A stretch of DNA of 64,000 bases. Source: Zea mays (Eukaryota; Streptophyta; Magnoliopsida; Poales; Poaceae). The DNA lies in NCBI RefSeq assembly GCF_902167145.1, contig NC_050102.1:5766850-5830849 (forward strand), in the 5' to 3' direction. Positions 1 through 10,700 of this stretch are shown piece after piece. Within the stretch, counting starts at the first letter, position 1. Each line of letters starts with the position of its first letter. The position numbers were made by a program, and so were the translations under genes. The notes below the pieces were generated by a model. It was not told the origin of the DNA and searched no databases. It saw nothing but the letters and a program-made list of their open reading frames with translations.

Positions 1-2
1 GC

Positions 3-707
3 ATTCTCCAGACCTTAACTACAGATCAAGGTACTTCTTTTATGTCAAAGGAGGTACGTGAATTTGCTGAATTATACAGAATTAAGCTGCTTAATTCATC
101 TCCATATTATGCTCAGGCCAATGGTCAGGCCGAGTCTAGCAATAGGACATTGATTAATTTGATAAAAAAGAAAATATCTGATAATCCTAAACATTGGCAT
201 AAGATTTTGTCTGAGGCTTTATGGGCTCATAGAATATCTAAACATAGGGCTACTAAAGTATCTCCTTTTGAGCTTGTCTATGGGCAGGAAGCAGTGTTGC
301 CTGTGGAAATAAGTTTGAATGCTATCAGGTTCGCCAGACAAAATGATCTAACTGTCACCGATTATTATGATTCAATGATGGATAATATTGATGAGGTGAC
401 TGACAAAAGGATGATAGCTTTGGGAGCAATAGAAAAGGACAAAATCATGGTAGCCAGGGCCTACAACAAGGTCAAAGAAAAATCATTTCAAGTAGGGGAC
501 CTGGTGTGGAAGACCATTTTGCCTCTAAGGAATAAAGACCGGAAGTTCGGGAAATGGTCACCAAGCTGGGAAGGCCCTTATAAAGTAAAACAGGTGATGT
601 CTGGCAACGCCTATTTGTTACAAACATTACAAGGCAAGGACTTGCCTAAGGCTTTGAATGGGTGTTTCCTCAAACAGTACCATCCTAGTATGTGGCAGGA
701 TGCCTAA
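3..707 (+). CDS. Ty3/gypsy polyprotein, integrase C-terminal part (5' truncated by window)
   Basis: The reading frame is open from base 3 and enters from outside the window, so the ATG at 42 is internal. It begins inside the integrase catalytic core with a TTDQGTSF motif (second catalytic Asp), followed by SSPYYAQANGQAESSNRTL, the stretch that carries the catalytic Glu in Ty3 integrases. Then come the VSPFELVYGQEAVLPVE block and the C-terminal module with FQVGDLVWK and WSPSWEGPYKVKQV. It stops at 705-707 with no chromodomain visible. The protein would insert the cDNA into the genome. A polypurine tract and 3' LTR follow within 75 bases, so this is the normal 3' end of an element. Family-level identity (a high-copy maize gypsy such as Huck) is a guess. 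Confidence 0.9.
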   Translation: MLQTLTTDQGTSFMSKEVREFAELYRIKLLNSSPYYAQANGQAESSNRTLINLIKKKISDNPKHWHKILSEALWAHRISKHRATKVSPFELVYGQEAVLPVEISLNAIRFARQNDLTVTDYYDSMMDNIDEVTDKRMIALGAIEKDKIMVARAYNKVKEKSFQVGDLVWKTILPLRNKDRKFGKWSPSWEGPYKVKQVMSGNAYLLQTLQGKDLPKALNGCFLKQYHPSMWQDA

Positions 708-761
708 GAGAACCGATGTAATCACATCGAGTTAGTTGCTTTTGGTTTGCTCAGCTCCACC

Positions 762-777
762 AAAAGGCAGGGGGGCA
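762..777 (+). other. Polypurine tract of the 5'-most gypsy element
   Basis: A purine-rich AAAAGGCAGGGGGGCA run ends two bases before the TG that opens the LTR. This is the expected position of the plus-strand primer used by reverse transcriptase. Confidence 0.8.
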
Positions 778-779
778 TA

Positions 780-1462
780 TGTTGAGCACCATATTGAGCG
801 GCCGGACGGTCCGGCCCTGAGGCCGGACGGTCCGCGGTCCGGACAGTCCGCGCCTATGGGCCGGACGGTCCGCGCACGCGCAGAGTAGTTTAGGGTTCCG
901 AGTTTTGTGCTATGTTTGTTGGCTAGATTTGCGGAATTAACCCGGAATCCAGTCGTGTAAAGGGTCTAGCCCCCCTCCTCTATATAAAGAGAGGTCTACG
1001 GCCGATTTGTAATTATCAATCGAATCAATACAACTTCTATTTCGCATTTTATCCTAGGAGTAGTTCTAGTCTAGTTTAGATTTAGCCTCTCGATCCCCAA
1101 ATTCTTCGTCTCTCTTCGACTCTACGTCGATTAGAGGAGTCTAGGTCGGCCGGCCCGAGCCTAGACACCACCTAGGATCTCTACTCCCCGATGGGTCCCT
1201 CCCGGGAGCGAGATCTAGGCGCCGTCGGCGATCCTCCGCCGCCCCTGCGTACGCGCGGACCGTCCGGCCGTCAGGCAGGGAGCCCTAGCCGCGGACCGTC
1301 CGGCCCCAGGCCGCGGACAGTCCGCCCTTGCGCAGAGAGCATCACCGCGCCTCGCACCAGGCCGCGGACCGTCCGGTCCCTGCGTGCGGACCGTCCGCCC
1401 CTGTGCAGAGGGCACCGCCACGGTTCTTGTTGAGTGTTTGGCGCTCCGAAAAGGCGTCAACA
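780..1462 (+). repeat. 3' LTR of gypsy element (683 bp)
   Basis: It opens with TGTTGAGCACC directly after the polypurine tract and closes with GGCGTCAACA, so it has TG...CA ends. It contains many copies of the palindromic core CGGAC-N-GTCCG (for example at 790-880 and 1255-1400). A TATA box lies at 981. The 5' LTR is outside the window, so the target duplication cannot be confirmed; the five bases after the LTR are GTCAC. Confidence 0.88.
981..989 (+). promoter_or_regulatory. TATA box in gypsy LTR
   Basis: TATATAAAG is flanked by CCTC and AGAGG, so the box sits inside a short inverted repeat, downstream of the CGGAC/GTCCG palindrome cluster. Confidence 0.6.
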
Positions 1463-1686
1463 GTCACACTCGCTTCAAATTGTAATAATGCTGCAATTTC
1501 CCCAATATAGGAGTATAATCTTGTATATAGGCACGTCAATTAAAATCGTGCAATAAGTGAACTGTATCAGATTGGGATTTTTCTTGGTTTTGTCGGCCTG
1601 AGAAGAAATAAAGTACGTAAATTAAAAACAGTTTGGGTATCCGTACGTACGCATCTCGCAGACTTTTGAACTGTTTTAATAATTAG

Positions 1687-1940
1687 TATTCTCTTCGTTC
1701 CAAAATAGTTTTCTCGTTTTTCAAGAGCCAAAACCATTTTTAACGGTAACCAAACATGTACAAGAAAGTATTAATATTTATAAAATATGTTTAATATCAT
1801 TAGATCTTTAGGTCTGTTTTTATAATAGATTTATTTAGAGACATAAACAGTACTAATATTTTTATAAATTGGTCAAACTTGTAAAATATTTATTGAGACG
1901 AAAACCTATAAACAACTATTATTGGAACGGAGGTCAAAAG
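1687..1940. mobile_element. Degenerate Stowaway-like MITE
   Basis: The left end reads CTCTTCGTTCCAAAATAG and the right end, on the reverse strand, gives a diverged version of the same terminal repeat (TTGGAACGGAGG near 1921-1933). This matches the Stowaway (Tc1/mariner) terminus CTCCCTCCGTTCC with TA beside it. Boundaries are approximate. Confidence 0.5.
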
Positions 1941-1964
1941 TTGCAATCGTTTTCTTTGATAGAA

Positions 1965-2190
1965 TATCCTCTTCGGGTCCCAAAATAGTTGACGTTTAGG
2001 TTAGCTTTGAACCAGAGAATTTACAACAAGTCAAAAATACACAGAAAATAAAGAGAGAGAGACAGAAAGATGCATTGGAAAAAAAGATGTATTAAGAGAA
2101 GAGAAATATAAGTTAGAAAGTAAAAAAAGGACAATTGTTTTTAGATAAAATTTTAATCTTGTGACCAACTATTTTAGGAAAGAGATAGTA
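1965..2190. mobile_element. Second degenerate Stowaway-like MITE
   Basis: The left terminus CCTCTTCGGGTCCCAAAATA and right terminus CCAACTATTTTAGGAAAGAG form an imperfect inverted repeat next to TA dinucleotides. It lies about 25 bp from the first MITE. Boundaries are approximate. Confidence 0.5.
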
Positions 2191-2377
2191 TATATCTTAA
2201 GTTCTCCTTAGCAATTCTTTCAACCGCCAATTTGTCCATGGTGAATCCTGAAAAAGAAATAAAGGCTAGGCACACGCGCGCTTGCTTTTGAGAATTTGCA
2301 CGTTGGCTAAGAAATTGCTTTTGAATTGGCACCTAATGTAAGCAGACAACTTAAGAAGTAACTTCAGACGTTACGTC

Positions 2378-3537
2378 TGAAAGGGAATTAGGCTTACACA
2401 TTTTTCCTAATTAATTTTGGTGGTTGAATTGCCCAACACAAATAATTGGACTAACTAGTTTGTTCTAGTCTATAAGTTTTACAGGTGCCAAAAGTTCACA
2501 ATAAGCCAATAAAAAGACCAAGAAATGGTTCAAACAAATACAACAAAAGATAACCCAAAGGCACCCTTGTCTGGCGCACCGGACTGTCCGGTGCACCAGG
2601 GCACTCGACACTGAACTCGCTACCTTCGGGAAAATCAGAGGGCGCTCCGCTATAATTCACCGGACAGTGTCCGGTGCACACCGGACTGTCCGGTGTGCCA
2701 GCGGAGCAACGACTACTTCGCGTGCAACGGTCGTCTGCAACCGCATTCAATGCGCTACAGTGCGCGCAGAAGTCAGAGCACGCGCGGGTGGCGCACCGGA
2801 CAGTCTACAGGACCTGTCCGGTGCATCACCGGACAGCCCAGTGGCCCCACAAGTCAGAGCTTCAACGGTCGAACCCCAACGGTCTGCTGACGTGGCTGGC
2901 GCACCGGACTGTCCGGTGCGCCATGCGATTGCAGCCTTCCAACGACCATTTTTGGTGGTTGGGGCTATAAATACCCCAACCACCCCACATTCAATGGCAT
3001 CCAAGTTTTCCACCTTCAACACATTACAAGAGCTATAGCATTCAATTCTAGACACTCCAAAGAGATCAAATCCTCTCCCAAGTCCGGAATCACTCCAAAT
3101 CAAATAGTGACTAGAAAGAGCGACATTTGTGTTCATTTGAGCTCTTGCGCTTGGATTGCTTCTTTTCTTTCTCATTCTTCTTGTGATCAAACTCAATTGT
3201 AACCAAGGCAAGAGACACCAATTGTGTGGTGGTCCTTGCGGGAACTTTGTGTTCCGTTTGATTGAGAAGAGAAGCTCACTCGGTCTAAGTGACCGTTTGA
3301 GAGAGGGAAAGAGTTGAAAGAGACCCGGTCTTTGTGACCACCTCAACGGGGAGTAGGTTTGCAAGAACCGAACCTCGGTAAAACAAATCATCGTGTCTCG
3401 CTTTTTATTTGCTCACGATTTGTTTTGCGCCCTCTCTCTCGGACTCGTTATATTTCTAACGCTAACCCGGCTTGTAGTTGTGCTTAAGTTTATAAATTTC
3501 AGATTCGCCCTATTCACCCCCCTCTAGGCGACTTTCA
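2378..3537 (+). mobile_element. Solo LTR of an Opie-like copia element (1,160 bp)
   Basis: It begins TGAAAGGGAATTAGGC and ends CTAGGCGACTTTCA, and it aligns by eye with the LTRs of the complete element at 14398-37865. It is flanked on both sides by the same five bases, ACGTC (2373-2377 and 3538-3542), a perfect target duplication. No primer-binding site or polypurine tract is next to it, so it is a solo LTR left by recombination between two LTRs. It split a unit of the surrounding tandem array. Confidence 0.92.
2954..2984 (+). promoter_or_regulatory. LTR TATA box inside a perfect inverted repeat
   Basis: TATAAATA at 2966-2973 lies in the loop between an 11-base left arm (2954-2964, GGTGGTTGGGG) and its exact complement (2974-2984). 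The arrangement recurs in the 3' LTR of the complete Opie-like element. Confidence 0.75.
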
Positions 3538-5340
3538 ACGTCGCTAAATGAAAATGATTTCTTTACAGTTACTTTTAGTCGGCGTCGTATGGGACCATGT
3601 CCAGGGTGGCCCCACACATCAGTGGTCCATCTACAATTACTTCCCAGAAGTAACTACAGAGAAACTCGTCGCTAAATAGAAACGATTTTTCTGTGGTTAC
3701 TTCTGGTCACCGACGTGTGGGACCATGTCCAGGGTGGCCCGCACGTCATTGACCCACCTGTTGTTACTTCACCAGAAGTAACTCCAGAGGATCTATTTCT
3801 TGCAGTTACTTCTGGTCACTGATGTATGGGACCATATCCAGAATGGTCCCACACGTCATTAACCTATCTTCAATTAGTTCCCCAGAAGTAATTACAGAGT
3901 AACTCGTCGCTAAATGGAAACGATTTTTCTACAGTTACTTCTGGTCACCGACATGTGGGACCATGTCCAGGGTGGCCCGCACGTCATTGACCCACATGTT
4001 GTTACTTCCATAGAAGTAACTCTAGAGGATCTATTTCTCTACAGTTACTTCCAGTCACCGTCGTCTGGGACCATATCCAAAGGTGGCCCCACACGTCAAC
4101 AACCCATCTACAATTACTTCCCCAGAAGTAACTACAGAAGAACTCGTCGCTAAATGGAAACGATTTTTCTGCAGTTACTTCTGGTCACTGATGTGTAGAC
4201 CATGTCTAGGATGGCTCGCACGTCATTGACCACCTGTTATTACTTCCCTAGAAGTAACTCCAGAGGATCTATTTCTTTGAAGTTACTTCTGGTCATTGAT
4301 GTATGGGACCATATCCAGGGACCAGGGTGGCCCCACATGTCAGTAACCCATCTACAATTACTTCCCCAGAAGTAATTACATAGGAACTCGTCGCTAAATG
4401 GAAATGATTTTTCCACAGTTACTTCTGGTCACCGACGTGTGGGACCATGTTCACGGTGGCCCGCACGTCATTGACCCACATGTTGTTACTTCCATAGAAG
4501 TAACTCTAGAGGATCTATTTCTCTGCAGTTACTTCCAGTAACCGGTGTTTGGGACCATATCCAAGGTGGCCCCACACGTCAGTAACCCATCTACAATTAC
4601 TTCCCAGAAGTAACTACAGAGGAACTCGTCGCTAAATGGAAACGATTTTTCTGCAGTTACTTCTGGTCACTGACGTGTGGGACCATGTCCTAGGTGGCCT
4701 GCACGTCATTGACCACCTATTGTTACTTCCCCAGAAGTAACTCCAGAGGATCTATTTCTTTGCAGTTATTTCTAGTCATTGATGTATGGGACCATATCCA
4801 GGGTGGCCCCACATGTCAGTAACCCATCTACAATTACTTCCCCAGAAGTAATTACAGAGGAACTCGTCGGTAAATGGAAATGATTTTCCACAATTACTTC
4901 TAGTCACCGATGTGTGGGACCATGTCTAGGGTGGCCCGCACCTGTTGTTACTTCCTCAGAAGTAACTACAGAGGATCTATTTATCTGTAGTTACTTCTAG
5001 TCACTGGCGTATGGGACCATATCCAGGGTGGCCCCACACGTCAGCAACCCATCTACAATTACTTCCCCAGAAGTAACTACAGAGGAACTCGTCGCTAAAT
5101 GGAAACGATTTTTCTGCAGTTACTTCTGGTCACTGACGTGTGGGGCCGTGTCTAGGGTGGCCCGCACGTCATTGACCCACCTGCTGTTACTTCCCAGAAG
5201 TAACTCTAGAGGATCTATTTCTCTGCAGTTACTTATGGTCACTGAAGTATGAGACCATGTCCAGGGTTGCTCTACACGTCTGTGACAACCCACCTGCAAT
5301 TAATTTTCTAGAAGTAACTGTAGAGTATCTCATCGCATCG

Positions 5341-7709
5341 TAAATATGCCTCTGCTCGTCATTATAATACTATATAATACAGATCTTTATTCCTTACTCC
5401 GTAGGTAAAACTTGTTCTTAAAGAAACAACATTTTATTTTAAAAAATGAGTTGTTTTTTGCCTATACAATCACACGCTACTAAACTTTCACGAGTTCTGA
5501 CCTATCAACTTATCCTAAAAAAAAAGAGAGAGAGAAAACAACACAAAAGGATAATATGAGCAGTAGTAGGAGGGCTAGTAGGGGCCATGGCCCCCCTAAC
5601 AAAACGAAATTTTATTCAGTTGTTGTATATCTATAGCTAAAATAAAAGAGTTGGCTTATAATAAATTAAAATTCAGTGTGTACTTAACGCATATCTGTGT
5701 TAATTGTTATAACTAGTGACTATTTTATATTGTATATGTACATATATTTTATTTATTAATATTATAACTTTAGTTATATATGTATTGGTCTCTCTAAAGA
5801 AAAATCCTAGCTACGTTTCTAAATATTTTATTTATTAACATTATTGCTATGAAGCTAGCATCTCCGGTCGTCCTCTCGATTCTCGAGTCGTGTACAGAGA
5901 TCCACCGTCCACGAAGTAGCAACTAACAAACTTTTCTTGTGTGAGTTATGATTGTAGGACCAACGAACCAATCATCAAGATTCACATGGCTCCACATGAT
6001 ACATGTTATGAAATTAGGTATTTTAGTGTTAAATTCAATCCACATAAACCGTGCAAGATTTATGTGCAAGATTTATGACGGCAATTATGTGCACGTGTAT
6101 AAAAGGCTACCAATTGCAGCAACAATGCACGACATACTGACTATAAATAAGATCTTGAATAAGAAAGGTGTGGCTCCGTTGGCACGAGATATTAAGTGTG
6201 TATGTTCAATATAGTCGGTCAGAATTCGATATAGAACGATATTTACAGTGCAGTTTCACAAACAGCCGCCAGGAAGAAGATAAACAGGTTCCCGCGACGA
6301 ACAAGGCGATGACACCACCAAGTCGATGTCGATCAAGCAGACATGTTATACGCTCCCAAAAAAACCTGATCGACCGCTTATCTCGAGCAGGATCGCTATA
6401 TCGACAATGGTTTCGGAGGCCTGGTTACTCCGTGTCTTGTCCGTGCAAAAACACAGAGCCGAGAAAGCAGATCGCAACGAAAGCAATATATGAGAATACA
6501 CCGGAAAGCTCAACAGATCAAAGAATGGTCCATTCTTATATAGGCGCTTTTGATGTAACTTCACGTAAAGAAAATCGAAGCAGCTGGCAGCAGGCGTGCT
6601 AAGGCCGTATCTCGTCGATTGACGGTGGGCGTGGCTGCACCTGCACGCCACTACTCACGTCGCTAGCTCCGTCTCCGGCACGTGCGAAATGAGGGCATGA
6701 GGCACAAGGCATGGGAGAGCCACGTGTTCGTTACACCTCGGTTTAGTTACTCCTGGCCAACCTGTGGGACCCAAGCCCAACCATCTCGTAGCACGCTGCA
6801 GCACGCAGGTATGCTAATTAACGTGCTAATTCCAACGGTTGTCCCAACAAAACCCAAAGGCGCAAGCAAATCCATGTGAATGAAATCCGTCTGCAAAATC
6901 CAGAGCAGCTTGGAGCAGCGAATCACTGCTGCCGCGAAGTCCACAGCCGTCGTGTTCAGAAGATTGAGAACGATCAGGAACAGCTCGGCCATCCAGCATC
7001 ACCATATATATATATATATTATATTATTATTCATAATAATATCTCCATGAATGGGCACATGTCGGATGTTAGGCAGCCCGTGTGAACGGACGAGACGTTA
7101 CTAACGATCCATAGGCTGTTGTATAATAATGGATGGAAACGAATTAGGGTGATGCAATCTTCAAAAGGTGAAAAAAAGTATAAAAATAGAGAAAGGAGGC
7201 GCAAAGCTTCTTCTCCCAAGTCTAGATATCTGACCTGACTACTGAAAAGCAGACATGTGCCTTTCTTGCCTGGCCGGCTGAGTATCCCATTCTATGTTAT
7301 ATAATATAACATAAACAATATAATATAACGACATATGATGTAATGTTATATTAATGTAATATATCTTGCAGCAATCAGGCACGCATGTGCATTGAAGATG
7401 GCAGCATACACGCGCTGACGCGCACCTCTTGCACATTCCAAATGTTATACATTGAAGCCGAATAATTGGTCAAAAACTGGATACTACGAAGAAGAAAATG
7501 CATCTTTTGAGAAAGAGAGAAAAGCATGTCCCTAGTAATCTCTTCTTCTTTAACAGCGAACAACGTTACCCATTATCGATACTGTCAACTCGTAGTGGCG
7601 GCTGCGAAGGCACCAACCAAATAAAACTACGATATTTGGTCGAAACGGGAGCACCAGCGGCTGAATCTGAAGTCTGAACGAACACAAAACGGCATGTCTG
7701 AGTTTTTTT
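5341..7709. other. Intergenic region, mostly unassigned
   Basis: No open frame here resembles a known protein. Around 5575-5850 an AT-rich segment begins GGGCCATGGCCCCCC, which resembles the subterminal part of non-autonomous hAT elements whose ends read CAGTGGCGGA, but no paired terminus was found. The segment 6210-6650 has LTR-like character, including a TATATAA-type box readable on the minus strand near 6540, yet I cannot match it to a family. The 3' flank of the DUF1365 gene must lie at 7400-7709. Confidence 0.4.
7003..7037. repeat. AT-rich microsatellite
   Basis: A run of ATATATAT followed by TTATATTATTATT, a simple-sequence repeat with no further structure. Confidence 0.85.
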
Positions 7710-10700
7710 TCATGACCACGGCCACCCAGCGTCCCTCCAAACGCACCACCTCTTCGCGATGTCCGCGTCGCCCTTGCCATCTACGTGGTCCGTGATTTCA
7801 GCTGTCTTTTCTGCAGTTCTGCTTCTCCGGTCGTTCCGCTCCTGCCGCTGAAGGTGGCAGCAAGAGGTGCGGAGCTCAAGGTCGCGCTCCAGCGCTTCGT
7901 CCCTGTACCTCGGGTTCAGATACCTGGGATGGTCCAGGAACTTGACGTTCTTCAGCCAAAGTTTGAGGGCCTGGATATATAACAGGGCTAAGAAGTGAGA
8001 TGAATGCATCAGCAGCTTTTTTTTTCTCGAGACGCGCAGGAGAACTGCCCCCCATTATATATTAAGCAGAAGAAAATAGAAAAAAAAACAATAGTTTACA
8101 GACAAAACCTCCTTACGGAGGCCAGAAACAGGCATACAAATATAGATCATGCATCAGCAGCTCAAGCGTGTACTAGCAACTCAAGCGTGTACTACACGTT
8201 ATGCGTGGATTGATTCTAAGCGCGATTGAGATGCTGATGACGACGTGGCAACCGAAGCAGGGTCCGACTGCCAGCCAATCAGTTATCGGTTGGTGATGAT
8301 ATATCAACAAATGGAATGCCATCTATTCACTGTTCACTTCAGCTTTGGCTACTACGGCTCCTGCTTCAAAATTTCAATAGGATAATACCGAGTGCAGAAG
8401 TCTTCTGAACTATTAGCAGTTCACCTCATCTACTAAACTATGAACTTTTGTTAAAGCAAAAGACAAACCTGCCTCCGATGCAAATAGCTTGCACGGATTG
8501 AGCCTAATAGATATGGTCTGATATGAGGATTCAGGATACTCACAATGGTCACTGGAGCCTTATTTCAAAGCATATAAGTTTATATCGTAGCCATGTCTTT
8601 CTCGGCAAATGGGGTCTGCGACAGGAGGCACTAAAACACATGCAAAGCTTAAAGTTGCCAACAAAATTATGGCCTGTTTGCTGGTTAGAACAAAAATGAT
8701 CTTATGTTTGCAAGAATATTGCTTGCAAAAAAAGATTGAAAGCAGTGAGTAGATGCAATGCTGCCAAAGAGAACAGATGGACATGGTTTTCAATTATGTA
8801 CTAGTAGGAATTCTATTGGGAGCTAGTTGTTGAGTTCCTCATGGCCCAGTCAGACCTTGTCTGTTAAAACGCTCTGAAGAAAATCTGGCAAGCTTATGTA
8901 TCTAAAATGAAGGTCTCCATTTCACGGCCCATGTTAGGCTACTTACAACCTTCCTATAGGCTATAGGCTTTCAGATTTATCAGCTCTGTGCATCACGTCT
9001 GCTCTCAAGATAGTAAGCTATCACCAGAAATGAACCGAAGAACCCCTCACGATACCAGAAATGAACCCTAAGAGCATGTTCGTTTCAACCTCAATCCATA
9101 TGGATTGAAGGTGATTGAGTGGGTTTGAATCCCTAGTAAGTCAAAATCTCTCACAATCTATATCAATCCCCTCCAATCCATATGGACGAAAATAACCGAA
9201 CAAGCCCTAATGGAGCACATTTATTCCGATTTCATAATCCAAAGTCCAAACTACCAGCTGATATTTTCGACTTAAAAAACATGTATAAATGCACCGATAC
9301 TAATCTGACTAGTGAAGTAAACACAGTGCTTTCAACAGTGGCAGACATAAATTTGTCCTAAGACCAAAATTTAGGCGCATAAAAGATAGAACTACATATA
9401 CAAGTCACAGATCAAGACATAGCAAAAGCAAATGACAAATTCCAAATATTTGACGAACTTGATCTGCATGCTTAACGTGCGATACAAAATCTAATCGCTG
9501 TGCTAGTCTGGTACCTCCTGTTATGCTTGGAAAATATGCAGTGTTGCCTGATGCCTATTTGCCTAATGTGGAAGGCTGGTAGCCTCTGGTAGTCCAGTTT
9601 GCTACTCCTCCATGGGCACGGTGGCTGCTAAGCCATTAAAGCGATGTGCGGACATGAGTAATGTTTTCAAGTCGTCCGATTAATCGCGAGATTAATCGTC
9701 CAAGTTGGTTTGGACCAATCACGATTAATCAACCTAGTCGGTCAGCCAGAACGACCAGCAAGTCGTCCGACTTGAAAACATTGAGGAACCAAAAGTATGG
9801 AGGGGAAGATCAAGAGGGCAAGATGTGAACTGGGAGGACATGATGAGCAAGATGCGACCCAGCAAAACACAGGCTGTGGCCATCGGGAGTTCTGCCAATG
9901 AAGTGGAGCAGCCAAATTGGTATGGCAGCACCCACATGCCGGCTCCCCTTTATGCTGAACACGAAAGAACGAGAGGGAGGAGTGATGCAGAGCCACCGAG
10001 GCATCCATTCAGCATTCTTGTGCATTCCTTGATGGAATTGATGATGTCCCACATGGTTCAGTGGGATTTCAGACTGGGAGCACTCGACAGAGGTACCTGC
10101 TACAATTGGTCCCAAGACTAGGGTCGCAGACATAATGGTCCTAGTGGGAGATCCGCTCCTGGGCCCTGGCTTTGAGCACAATTATGGAGCCCATAAAAAA
10201 ATCCAAGAAACTTTCTCAACATGTGTACTTCAAGGCTTTGTGTAGAGTGTAGACCAGACATAAACTCAGCGAAGAATCACTACTTTTGAAGCATATGTTG
10301 ATTCAACCGCTATGACATACATTCAAAATCGAACATAGAGGAAAGAAGAATAAAGAAAACACCCACCAAGTTTACCTCATTTTTTATACATACTAATAGC
10401 CTTTTTCTTAGAGTTATCAGATAGGATTTATTGCTCATTAAGGAAAATGCAACCATGAACATAACCACGGACACAGAAAAATTACATAACACAAAGGACC
10501 CTTACCTCCCAGTATATCCATGCAGCAACTTTGTGCGGCATCAGCCAGAAGAAGGTTGCCAGCCTCAGAGAATTACTTGTCTGTCCAACCAATTTGGCAT
10601 CCAAAACTGCAGTGAAGTAGTCCCCAAGTGTCGGATGCTGAACTGATATAACAACATAAAGTCTATCACCAGGAGCATCAGCGCGAATACTCCAGTTGCT

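Larger units (their letters stand above)
1463..2348. other. Intergenic DNA with two decayed MITEs
   Basis: No coding sequence is supported here. The stretch is AT-rich and contains the two Stowaway-like elements listed separately. The remainder shows nothing recognisable. Confidence 0.6.
2349..5340. repeat. ~240-bp tandem satellite-like array, interrupted by a solo LTR
   Basis: The phrase CGTCGCTAAATG recurs at about 3540, 3668, 3907, 4147, 4388, 4628, 4866 (one base changed) and 5091. Spacing is 238-240 bp except for the first and last intervals, which are about 128 and 225 bp. Each full unit is a dimer of two diverged ~120-bp halves, and each half runs from CAGTTACTTCTGG through a GGGACCAT..TCCAGGGTGGCC block to CCAGAAGTAACT. 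GTTACTTCTGG and CCAGAAGTAAC are complementary, so each half could fold back. The first partial unit (2349-2377) is separated from the rest by the solo LTR at 2378-3537. I do not recognise the family. It could be an arrayed part of a DNA transposon, but no CACTA or Mutator termini were found at its edges. Confidence 0.8.
7971..10505 (-). other. Intron 4 of the DUF1365 gene
   Basis: It is bounded by a GTAAGG donor (10505) and an ATCCAG acceptor (7971). It contains the Tourist-like MITE (9072-9207), the foldback element (9660-9782) and a T-run followed by CTCGAGACGCGCAGGAGA near 8015-8060 that may be the end of an inserted retroelement fragment. The rest is unassigned. Confidence 0.75.

Noticed and set aside
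5948..6602. Overlapping short ORFs of 88 and 144 residues
   Set aside because: No family resemblance, no promoter or codon bias, and they overlap each other in different frames in a repeat-derived region.
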